Shown: positions 33,461-39,900 of the stretch, one piece after another
Layout of the letters: each line of letters begins with the position of its first letter
How positions within the stretch are numbered: the first letter of the stretch is position 1
Assembly (NCBI RefSeq): GCF_000964545.1
Contig: NZ_BBVD01000021.1
Coordinates: forward strand, 1 to 39,900
Length of the DNA: 39,900 nucleotides
DNA from: Comamonas thiooxydans
GTDB taxonomy: Bacteria > Pseudomonadota > Gammaproteobacteria > Burkholderiales > Burkholderiaceae_C
Reading direction: 5' to 3'
Notes under the pieces: model-generated
Seen by the model: the letters and a program-made list of their open reading frames with translations, nothing else
The model's database searches: none
What the model was told of the DNA's origin: nothing
Translations under genes and position numbers: made by a program

Positions 33461-33732
33461 CCTGCCCTGCTTTGCAGGCGCGGCGTCAGCTTTTAAGGCA
33501 AACCCCTGTAGGGCGATGGCGGAGCCTGCGCGGCGCCTCGTTATAATGGTCGGCTTCGCCTGTTCCTGATTTGAGCAAATGCCTGGCGCCAGACGCTGGG
33601 GCAAATGACCGGGGCAGGCTCTGGAAATTTGTGGTGCCGCATGTCGTTGGGTATGCGCGCACTGTGACTTTGCGCAATACGGTGCGGGTTGCTTGGCAAT
33701 CTGCACGGTCCTCATCCCTCTTAGGAAAAATC
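33461..33732 (+). promoter_or_regulatory. Leader and promoter region of tig
   Basis: A perfect -10 TATAAT lies at 33542-33547, but no good -35 is seen at 16-18 bases upstream. If used, it gives a leader of about 180 bases, which contains the palindrome CTGGCGCCAG (33583-33592). No other gene is seen in this stretch. A long open frame joined in phase to tig from 33571 lacks family similarity and is not counted as coding. Confidence 0.5.
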
Positions 33733-35043
33733 ATGGCCGTTAACGTTGAAACTCTTGAAAAGCTCGAGCGCAAGATCACGCTGAGCGTGCCCCTGTCTGC
33801 GATCCAGTCTGAAGTTGATGCTCGCCTGAAGAAGGTGGCACGCACCGTGAAGATGGACGGCTTCCGTCCTGGCAAGGTGCCCATGAGCGTTGTGGCTCAG
33901 CGTTATGGCTACTCCGTGCAATACGAAGTGCTGAACGACAAGGTGGGCGAGGCTTTTGCCGCTGCCGTGAACGAAGCCGATCTGCGCGTTGCCGGTCAGC
34001 CCAAGATCACCGAGAAGGAAGGCGCTGCCGAAGGCGAAGCGCAATTCGAAGCTGTGTTCGAAGTCATGCCCGAAGTCAAGATCGGCGACCTGACTGCTGC
34101 CGAAGTGGAAAAGCTGACCACCAGCGTGGACGACGCAGCCATCGACAAGACCGTGGACATTCTGCGCAAGCAGCGTCGCACCTTCACCGAGCGCGCTGCC
34201 GGTGAAGCCGCTGTGGACGGCGACCGCGTGACTGTGGACTTCGAAGGCAAGATCGACGGCGAGACTTTCTCCGGCGGCAAGGCTGAAGACTTCCAGTTCC
34301 TGGTCGGCGAAGGCCAGATGCTCAAGGAATTCGAAGACGCAACCCGCGGCATGAAGGCTGGCGAGTCCAAGACTTTCCCCCTGGCTTTCCCTGCTGACTA
34401 CCACGGTGCCGATGTGGCCGGCAAGACTGCCGACTTCCTGGTGACCGTCAAGAAGGTGGAAGCTCCCAACCTGCCCGAAGTGAACGAAGAGTTCGTCAAG
34501 ACTCTGGGCGTGGAAGGCGGCTCTGTTGAAGCCCTGCGCGACGACATCAAGAAGAACCTGGAGCGCGAAGTGAAGTTCCGCGTTCAAGGCCGCAACAAGC
34601 AAGCCGTGATGGACGCTCTGGTGTCCGTGGCCGAGCTGGATCTGCCCAAGGCTTCCGTGCAGGCTGAAGTGGGCCGTCTGCTGGAAGGCGCGCGCGCCGA
34701 ACTGGAACAGCGCGGCATCAAGGACGCAGCCAAGGCTGAAATCCCTGAAGACATCTTCCTGCCCCAAGCCGAGCGTCGCGTGCGTCTGGGCCTGGTGGTG
34801 GCCGAGCTGGTCAAGACCAACAACCTGCAAGCCACTGCCGAGCAGATCAAGGCTCATGTCGAAGAGCTGGCTTCCAGCTACGAGAAGCCCGAAGACGTGG
34901 TGCGCTGGTACTTCGGCGACCGCAACCGTCTGGCCGAAGTGGAGGCCGTTGTGATCGAAAACAACGTCACCGATTTCGTTCTGGCCAAGGCCAAGGTCAC
35001 CGACAAGGCCGTTTCCTTCGACGAGCTGATGGGTCAGGCCTAA
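33733..35043 (+). CDS. tig: Trigger factor (ribosome-associated chaperone and prolyl isomerase)
   Basis: Trigger factor binds ribosomal protein L23 at the tunnel exit and helps fold nascent chains. The 436-residue length is normal. The N-terminal ribosome-binding domain carries the signature GFRPGKVP (44-51). The FKBP-type isomerase domain lies at about 155-240 (VTVDFEGKIDGETFSGGKAE), and the C-terminal helical arms follow. Start at 33733 has AGGAA six bases upstream. It opens the conserved tig-clpP-clpX-lon block. Its codon use looks strongly biased (GAA, AAG, CTG), as expected for a highly expressed gene. Confidence 0.97.
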   Translation: MAVNVETLEKLERKITLSVPLSAIQSEVDARLKKVARTVKMDGFRPGKVPMSVVAQRYGYSVQYEVLNDKVGEAFAAAVNEADLRVAGQPKITEKEGAAEGEAQFEAVFEVMPEVKIGDLTAAEVEKLTTSVDDAAIDKTVDILRKQRRTFTERAAGEAAVDGDRVTVDFEGKIDGETFSGGKAEDFQFLVGEGQMLKEFEDATRGMKAGESKTFPLAFPADYHGADVAGKTADFLVTVKKVEAPNLPEVNEEFVKTLGVEGGSVEALRDDIKKNLEREVKFRVQGRNKQAVMDALVSVAELDLPKASVQAEVGRLLEGARAELEQRGIKDAAKAEIPEDIFLPQAERRVRLGLVVAELVKTNNLQATAEQIKAHVEELASSYEKPEDVVRWYFGDRNRLAEVEAVVIENNVTDFVLAKAKVTDKAVSFDELMGQA

Positions 35044-35055
35044 GGGCTGAACCTT

Positions 35056-35088
35056 TTATCGGTGCTTGCCCTAGGCAAGTTCCGATAA
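35056..35088 (+). terminator. First hairpin after tig
   Basis: The outer stem TTATCGG / CCGATAA and the inner stem CTTGCC-cta-GGCAAG form a long hairpin directly after tig. It is followed by no T-run, so it may protect the mRNA 3' end or add to termination at the next hairpin. Confidence 0.55.
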
Positions 35089-35098
35089 CTTGAATTGC

Positions 35099-35136
35099 GG
35101 GGCTTGTGCTTTTGCGCGCAAGCCCCATTTTCTTTT
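35099..35136 (+). terminator. Rho-independent terminator after tig
   Basis: The stem GGGGCTTG (35099-35106) / CAAGCCCC (35119-35126) is extended by inner GC pairs and followed by ATTTTCTTTTC. It separates tig from clpP transcriptionally and overlaps a sigma-32-like promoter. Confidence 0.8.
35103..35130 (+). promoter_or_regulatory. Putative sigma-32 (heat-shock) promoter of clpP
   Basis: CTTGTGC-N13-CCCCATTT compares with the sigma-32 consensus CTTGAAA-N13/15-CCCCATNT. The -10 fits perfectly, the -35 in four of seven. The predicted start near 35137 is about 40 bases before the clpP ATG. The -10 lies in the 3' arm of the tig terminator. Confidence 0.5.
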
Positions 35137-35176
35137 CAGAATGCGGCTACAGTAGGCGCATAGCACTGGAGAAAAC

Positions 35177-35785
35177 ATGAGCGCATTGGATACATTGGGT
35201 TTGGGCATGGTGCCCATGGTCATTGAACAGTCGGGTCGCGGTGAGCGCTCCTATGACATTTATTCGCGTCTGCTCAAGGAGCGCGTGATTTTCCTGGTGG
35301 GCGAGGTTAACGACCAGACCGCCAACCTGGTGGTAGCCCAGTTGTTGTTCCTGGAAAGCGAAAATCCTGACAAGGACATTTCCTTCTATATCAACTCCCC
35401 CGGCGGCAGCGTGACGGCAGGCATGGCGATTTTTGACACCATGAACTTCATCAAGCCTGATGTCTCGACGCTGTGCACCGGCATGGCGGCGAGCATGGGC
35501 GCTTTCCTGCTGTCGGCCGGAGCCAAGGGCAAGCGCTATGCACTGCCCAATGCCCAGGTCATGATTCACCAGCCTCTGGGCGGTGCACGTGGTCAGGCGA
35601 CCGAAATCGAAATTCATGCCCGCGAAATCATCAAGACCCGCGAGCGCCTGAACAAAATACTCGCCGAGCGTACCGGCCAGCCCCTGGAAAAGATTCAGAA
35701 CGACACCGAGCGCGACTATTTCCTTTCCGCCGATGAGGCTAAGGAATACGGCCTGGTTGACCAGGTAATCAGCAAGCGTTCCTGA
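35177..35785 (+). CDS. clpP: ATP-dependent Clp protease, proteolytic subunit
   Basis: This is the serine peptidase of the ClpXP/ClpAP machines, which degrades unfolded and tagged proteins. In 202 residues it shows the active-site Ser in GMAASMGA (Ser about 106), His in MIHQPLGG (about 131) and Asp in NDTERD (about 180). A 10-15-residue N-terminal propeptide is expected before the VPMVIEQ start of the mature form. GGAGA precedes the ATG. It is followed by clpX 176 bases later. Confidence 0.97.
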   Translation: MSALDTLGLGMVPMVIEQSGRGERSYDIYSRLLKERVIFLVGEVNDQTANLVVAQLLFLESENPDKDISFYINSPGGSVTAGMAIFDTMNFIKPDVSTLCTGMAASMGAFLLSAGAKGKRYALPNAQVMIHQPLGGARGQATEIEIHAREIIKTRERLNKILAERTGQPLEKIQNDTERDYFLSADEAKEYGLVDQVISKRS

Positions 35786-35809
35786 AATGCATAGCACCGA
35801 GCCCCATGT
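35781..35809 (+). promoter_or_regulatory. Putative sigma-32 promoter of clpX, overlapping the clpP stop
   Basis: CCTGAAA (35781-35787)-N14-CCCCATGT (35802-35809) matches the -35 in six of seven and the -10 perfectly. The -35 overlaps the clpP stop codon TGA. The predicted start near 35816 gives a leader of about 145 bases to clpX. Confidence 0.6.
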
Positions 35810-35877
35810 CTGATTGGGATTGCGGGTGCTGGCAATGAAAAACCTGGGAGTTGCTGACTGGCTCCCGGGACTTGCTC

Positions 35878-35909
35878 GGCGGCGTTTGTCCCTGATGGCC
35901 TACGCCGCC
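35878..35909 (+). terminator. Hairpin between clpP and clpX
   Basis: The stem GGCGGCGT (35878-35885) / ACGCCGCC (35902-35909) has a 16-base loop, then TTGTCTTTGG. It may be a partial terminator after clpP, or a leader hairpin of clpX if that gene is read from its own upstream promoter. Confidence 0.4.
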
Positions 35910-35961
35910 TTGTCTTTGGTTATCATTAATTTTCGTTTTTTCGTAACGAGGCACAGCCCCC

Positions 35962-37224
35962 ATGGCCGATAAAAAAGGCTCTTCCACCGAAAAGAATTTG
36001 TATTGCACCTTCTGCGGCAAAAGCCAGCACGAGGTCAAGAAGCTGATCGCCGGCCCGTCCGTGTTCATCTGCGACGAGTGCATCGACTTGTGCAATGAGA
36101 TCATTCGCGACGAACAGCCTGCCGCCGATGCCAAGGAAGGTCGCGGCGATCTGCCTACGCCCGCCGAAATCAAGGCCAACCTCGACAACTATGTGATCGG
36201 TCAGGAGCAGGCCAAGCGCACGCTGGCCGTGGCGGTCTACAACCACTACAAGCGCCTGAATCACAAGGACAAGGCAGGCAAGGACGATGTGGAGCTCAGC
36301 AAGAGCAATATCTTGCTGATCGGTCCCACGGGTTCGGGCAAGACCTTGCTGGCCCAAACGCTGGCGCGTCAGCTCAATGTGCCATTCGTGATGGCCGATG
36401 CCACCACGCTGACCGAGGCTGGCTATGTGGGCGAGGACGTCGAGAACATCATTCAGAAGCTGCTGCAAAGCTGTGAGTACGACGTCGAGCGTGCTCAGCG
36501 TGGCATTGTCTACATTGATGAAATCGACAAGATCTCCCGGAAGTCGGACAACCCCAGCATCACGCGCGACGTATCGGGCGAGGGCGTGCAGCAGGCGCTG
36601 CTCAAGCTGATCGAAGGCACGATGGCCAGCATTCCTCCCCAGGGTGGACGCAAGCATCCGAACCAGGACTTTCTGCAGATCGACACCACCAATATCCTGT
36701 TCATCTGCAGCGGCGCGTTCGCGGGACTGGAGAAAGTCATCGAGAACCGCACCGAGGCTTCGGGCATAGGCTTTGGCGCTACCGTCAAGAGCAAGAAGCA
36801 GCGCTCCATCTCGGAGATGTTCCTCGAGATCGAGCCTGAGGATCTGATCAAGTTCGGCATCATCCCCGAGCTGGTTGGGCGTATGCCCGTGGTGACGGCG
36901 CTGGCCGAACTCAGCGAAGACGCACTGGTACAGATCCTGACCGAGCCCAAGAATGCGCTGGTCAAGCAGTACAGCAAGCTGCTGGCCATGGAGGGTGTGG
37001 AGTTGGAGATACGCCCCGCGGCCCTGAAGGCGATCGCCCGCAAGGCCCTGGCTCGCAAGACCGGTGCCCGTGGCCTGCGCTCCATCGTCGAGCAGGCACT
37101 GATCAGCACCATGTTCGAGTTGCCAACCGCCGAGAATGTGGAAAAGGTAGTGGTGGAAGAAGCCACCATTGAAGACGGCAAGGAGCCGCTGCTGGTTTAC
37201 CGCGAAGCGGCCAAAAAGGCCTGA
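35962..37224 (+). CDS. clpX: ATP-dependent Clp protease, ATP-binding subunit ClpX
   Basis: ClpX is the hexameric AAA+ unfoldase that feeds ClpP. In 420 residues the N-terminal zinc-binding domain has CTFCGK and CDECIDLC (about 15-47). Walker A is GPTGSGKT (about 117-124), Walker B IVYIDEID, with the pore loop GYVGEDVE between them. Sensor regions and the C-terminal GARGLRSIVE (sensor 2 Arg) follow; the ClpP-contact IGF loop is seen as IGFGA (about 271-275). The ATG at 35962 is the normal start. Confidence 0.97.
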   Translation: MADKKGSSTEKNLYCTFCGKSQHEVKKLIAGPSVFICDECIDLCNEIIRDEQPAADAKEGRGDLPTPAEIKANLDNYVIGQEQAKRTLAVAVYNHYKRLNHKDKAGKDDVELSKSNILLIGPTGSGKTLLAQTLARQLNVPFVMADATTLTEAGYVGEDVENIIQKLLQSCEYDVERAQRGIVYIDEIDKISRKSDNPSITRDVSGEGVQQALLKLIEGTMASIPPQGGRKHPNQDFLQIDTTNILFICSGAFAGLEKVIENRTEASGIGFGATVKSKKQRSISEMFLEIEPEDLIKFGIIPELVGRMPVVTALAELSEDALVQILTEPKNALVKQYSKLLAMEGVELEIRPAALKAIARKALARKTGARGLRSIVEQALISTMFELPTAENVEKVVVEEATIEDGKEPLLVYREAAKKA

Positions 37225-37292
37225 TACTGTGCTTGCGTGCAAGGCGGGCCCTCCAATGGGCTCGCTTTGTCGCCTGCGGCTGAAAGGCAATG

Positions 37293-37327
37293 CCCCTGAG
37301 GCGGCAAAAACAATTTGCCTCCAGGGG
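37293..37327 (+). repeat. Inverted repeat upstream of lon
   Basis: The arms CCCCTGAGGCGGCAAA and TTTGCCTCCAGGGG pair apart from a small bulge, around an AACAA-type loop. It may end clpX transcripts. Its last base is the first of the proposed sigma-32 -35 box for lon. Confidence 0.55.
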
Positions 37328-37355
37328 TTGAAATACACCGGTAAGCGGACCATCT
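37327..37355 (+). promoter_or_regulatory. Putative sigma-32 promoter of lon
   Basis: GTTGAAA (37327-37333)-N14-GACCATCT (37348-37355) matches CTTGAAA in six of seven and CCCCATNT in all but its first two bases. The predicted start is about 37362, leaving a very short leader with GAGGA six bases before the lon ATG. Confidence 0.55.
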
Positions 37356-37379
37356 TCCGCTGAGAAACCGAGGATACCT

Positions 37380-39794
37380 ATGTCTGGACAAACCCCTTTG
37401 CCTTCTACCGAGCTGGACCTGCCACTGCTGCCGCTGCGCGATGTGGTGGTGTTTCCGCATATGGTGATTCCGCTGTTCGTGGGGCGTGCCAAGAGCATCA
37501 AGGCTCTGGAGCTGGCCATGGAAGGCGACCGTCGCATCATGCTGGTGGCGCAGAAGACGGCCTCCAAGGACGAGCCTGCAGCGGAAGACATGTTTGATGT
37601 GGGCTGTGTCTCCACCATCTTGCAGATGCTCAAGCTGCCCGACGGCACCGTGAAGGTGCTGGTGGAAGGCCAGCAGCGCGCGCTGGTCAAGCAGGTTGCC
37701 GACGAAGAGTCTCACTTCACGGCATCTGTGACGTCTGTGGAGCCCGAAGGCGATGCCCATGAGCAAAGCGAAATCGAAGCGTTGCGCCGTGCCGTGACTC
37801 AGCAGTTTGACCAGTACGTCAAACTCAACAAGAAAATTCCTCAGGAAATCCTGACTTCGATCGCCAGCATCGATGATGCCGGTCGTCTGACCGACACCAT
37901 TGCGGCGCACCTGCCTCTCAAGCTCGAGAGCAAGCAGGCGGTGCTGGATCTGGTGGACATCAAGGAGCGTCTGGAAAACCTGTTCGAACAACTCGAGCGC
38001 GAGGTTGACATCCTCAACGTCGACAAGCGCATCCGTGGTCGTGTCAAGCGCCAGATGGAGAAAAATCAGCGCGACTTCTATCTGAATGAGCAGGTCAAGG
38101 CCATCCAGAAGGAGCTGGGCGAGGGTGAGGATGGTGCCGACATCGAGGAGATCGAGAAAAAGATCAAGCTCGCCAAGATGCCTGCCGATGCTCGCAAAAA
38201 GGCTGAGGCCGAGCTCAAGAAGCTCAAGCTGATGTCGCCCATGTCGGCTGAAGCTTCGGTGGTGCGCAACTACATCGAAGTGCTGACTGGACTGCCCTGG
38301 AGCAAGAAGACCAAGATCAAGCACAATCTGGCGAATGCCGAGGAAGTGCTGAACGAAGATCACTTTGGCCTGGAAAAGGTCAAGGACCGCATTCTCGAGT
38401 ATCTTGCTGTGCAGCAGCGTGTGGACAAGGTCAAGGCGCCCATTCTGTGTCTGGTGGGTCCTCCCGGCGTGGGCAAGACCTCGCTGGGTCAGTCCATTGC
38501 CAAGGCCACAGGTCGCAAGTACGTGCGCATGGCGCTGGGCGGCATGCGAGACGAGGCGGAAATTCGCGGTCACCGCCGTACCTATATCGGCGCCATGCCT
38601 GGCAAGGTACTGCAGAGCCTGGAGAAGGTCGGTACGCGCAATCCCCTGTTCCTGCTGGACGAAATCGACAAGCTGGGCATGGACTTCCGTGGCGATCCTT
38701 CGAGCGCGCTGCTGGAAGTGCTGGACCCCGAACAGAACAACAAGTTTGGTGACCACTACGTGGAGGTCGACTTCGACCTGTCCGACGTGATGTTTGTGGC
38801 GACCTCCAACTCCATGAACATTCCTTCGGCCTTGCTGGATCGCATGGAGGTGATTCGTCTGTCGGGCTATACCGAAGACGAAAAGACCAATATTGCCATC
38901 CGCTATCTGCTGCCCAAGCAGATCACCAACAACGGCGTGAAGGACGGCGAGCTGGAAGTGACCGAAGCCGCGATTCGTGACATCGTGCGCTACTACACCC
39001 GCGAAGCGGGCGTGCGTTCGCTTGAGCGCGAGCTGTCCAAGATTTGCCGCAAGGTGGTCAAGGGCTTGCAACTTGGCAAGCTTCAGCCCAAGGTGGAGGT
39101 GAATGCCGACAACCTCAATGAATATCTGGGCGTGCGCAAGTTCAGCTATGGCCGTGCCGAGCATGCCAATCAGGTGGGGCAGGTTGTGGGTCTGGCCTGG
39201 ACCGAAGTCGGCGGCGATCTGCTGACCATCGAAGCCGCCACCATGCCAGGCAAGGGTGTCATTACGCGCACAGGCTCTCTGGGCGATGTGATGAAGGAGT
39301 CGGTCGAAGCTGCTCGCACCGTGGTGCGCAGCCGCGCTCGTCTGCTTGGCATCAAGGATGAAGCCTTCGAGAAAAAGGACATCCATGTGCATGTGCCTGA
39401 CGGCGCTACGCCCAAGGATGGCCCCAGCGCCGGTGCAGCGATGACGACAGCTTTTGTCTCGGCTCTCACTGGCATTCCCGTGCGAGCTGATGTGGCCATG
39501 ACCGGTGAAATCACCTTGCGCGGTGAAGTCACGGCGATCGGCGGCCTCAAGGAAAAGCTGCTGGCTGCTCTGCGTGGTGGCATCAAGACTGTGCTCATTC
39601 CTGAAGAGAATGCCAAGGATTTGCAGGACATTCCCGATAATGTGAAGAGCGGTCTGGAAATCGTTCCTGTGAAATGGATCGATCAGGTTCTCAAGGTGGC
39701 GCTGGAGCGCGTGCCGGATCCTTTGACTGAGGAAGCTGTAGCTGCCGTGGCGTCCACCGATGCCAAGCCGGTAGAGGCGGCCATCAAGCATTGA
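37380..39794 (+). CDS. lon: Lon protease (ATP-dependent, La)
   Basis: Lon is a cytoplasmic AAA+ serine-lysine protease that removes damaged and short-lived regulatory proteins. The 804-residue length is normal. The N-terminal substrate domain starts LPLLPLRDVVVFPHMVIPLFVGR. Walker A is GPPGVGKT (about 361-368), Walker B PLFLLDEIDK, and the catalytic dyad lies in PKDGPSAGAAM (Ser, about 684) and GGLKEKLLAALR (Lys, about 727). GAGGA precedes the ATG. It ends the tig-clpP-clpX-lon block; the next gene lies outside the window. Confidence 0.97.
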   Translation: MSGQTPLPSTELDLPLLPLRDVVVFPHMVIPLFVGRAKSIKALELAMEGDRRIMLVAQKTASKDEPAAEDMFDVGCVSTILQMLKLPDGTVKVLVEGQQRALVKQVADEESHFTASVTSVEPEGDAHEQSEIEALRRAVTQQFDQYVKLNKKIPQEILTSIASIDDAGRLTDTIAAHLPLKLESKQAVLDLVDIKERLENLFEQLEREVDILNVDKRIRGRVKRQMEKNQRDFYLNEQVKAIQKELGEGEDGADIEEIEKKIKLAKMPADARKKAEAELKKLKLMSPMSAEASVVRNYIEVLTGLPWSKKTKIKHNLANAEEVLNEDHFGLEKVKDRILEYLAVQQRVDKVKAPILCLVGPPGVGKTSLGQSIAKATGRKYVRMALGGMRDEAEIRGHRRTYIGAMPGKVLQSLEKVGTRNPLFLLDEIDKLGMDFRGDPSSALLEVLDPEQNNKFGDHYVEVDFDLSDVMFVATSNSMNIPSALLDRMEVIRLSGYTEDEKTNIAIRYLLPKQITNNGVKDGELEVTEAAIRDIVRYYTREAGVRSLERELSKICRKVVKGLQLGKLQPKVEVNADNLNEYLGVRKFSYGRAEHANQVGQVVGLAWTEVGGDLLTIEAATMPGKGVITRTGSLGDVMKESVEAARTVVRSRARLLGIKDEAFEKKDIHVHVPDGATPKDGPSAGAAMTTAFVSALTGIPVRADVAMTGEITLRGEVTAIGGLKEKLLAALRGGIKTVLIPEENAKDLQDIPDNVKSGLEIVPVKWIDQVLKVALERVPDPLTEEAVAAVASTDAKPVEAAIKH

Positions 39795-39900
39795 TGCTTG
39801 TTTGTGAAAATTGTGGCGTTTTTTCTGGGAGGGCTCAGAACTGCGCTACAATTCATCCATCGCAGCAAACAACGTTGTACAATGTTGGGCTTCGGTAGAT
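39795..39900 (+). promoter_or_regulatory. Post-lon intergenic region with promoter-like boxes
   Basis: There are two -10-like TACAAT boxes (39847-39852 and 39878-39883), the second within the partly palindromic AACGTTGTACAATGTT. No good -35 pairs with either. A downstream gene probably starts beyond the window. No coding frame was recognised. Confidence 0.3.

Noticed and set aside
33571..33732. In-frame N-terminal extension of trigger factor
   Set aside because: The 54 extra codons show no family similarity, and a good AGGAA Shine-Dalgarno marks the ATG at 33733.
37197..39791. An 864-codon minus-strand frame opposite lon
   Set aside because: It is a shadow of the lon reading frame with no recognisable domain or start signal.
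39884..39900. Beginning of a tRNA gene at the window end
   Set aside because: The sequence starting GGGCTTCGG lacks the T expected at position 8 if the acceptor stem began there; too little sequence remains to decide.

Overview
The window is GC-rich, densely coded DNA from a betaproteobacterium of the Burkholderiales, most likely Comamonadaceae and probably Comamonas or a close relative. The basis is the conserved tig-clpP-clpX-lon block, hpnCDE, an orphan Bug-type binding protein, DUF2788 and DUF2189 genes, a lipoprotein 3-hydroxybutyrate oligomer hydrolase, and intergenic repeats of a kind I associate with that family. The genus is inference. No phage, transposase, integron or CRISPR array is visible, and gene style is uniform.

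Layout. 1-4269 (+): a branched-chain-amino-acid-type ABC importer (end of the binding protein, then livG, livF, livH, livM). 4327-7472 (+): a secreted 3-hydroxybutyrate oligomer hydrolase and an alpha/beta hydrolase. 7556-10969: a sulfur-handling group, with a DedA-rhodanese fusion (+) convergent with a Sec-exported rhodanese, a YeeE/YedE sulfur transporter and a 57-residue membrane peptide (all -). 11176-20975 (-): a LysR regulator followed by nine tightly packed genes: 2OG-Fe(II) oxygenase, alpha/beta hydrolase, NMT1-type ABC importer, CMP/dCMP-type deaminase and a three-subunit molybdenum hydroxylase. This reads as a complete uptake and degradation route for a nitrogen heterocycle (purine- or pyrimidine-like) and is the best candidate here for an undescribed pathway. 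21021-24098: hemH (-), a HAD phosphatase, DUF2189 and DUF2788 genes (+). 24210-25232 (-): an orphan tricarboxylate-type (Bug) binding protein. 25388-28590 (-): hpnC-hpnD-hpnE, making squalene from farnesyl diphosphate. 28752-33226 (+): an RND efflux adaptor and pump without an outer-membrane factor. 33312-33398 (+): tRNA-Leu(UAG) with a strong terminator. 33733-39794 (+): tig, clpP, clpX and lon, the protein folding and proteolysis block.

Three layers of structure lie between genes. (1) A roughly 80-130 bp repeat occurs four times (after livK, livH, the exported rhodanese and the Bug protein), each time beginning 0-5 nt after the stop codon and always in the direction of the upstream gene. 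(2) A short palindromic repeat with a GCGCTT/AAGCGC-type core occurs at least four times. One copy forms a 32-codon frame joined to livF and livH by ATGA overlaps, and another supplies the Shine-Dalgarno of a hydrolase. (3) Sigma-32-like promoters can be read upstream of clpP, clpX and lon, the first superimposed on the tig terminator.

All assignments come from reading the translated sequence and motifs by eye; no database search was run.
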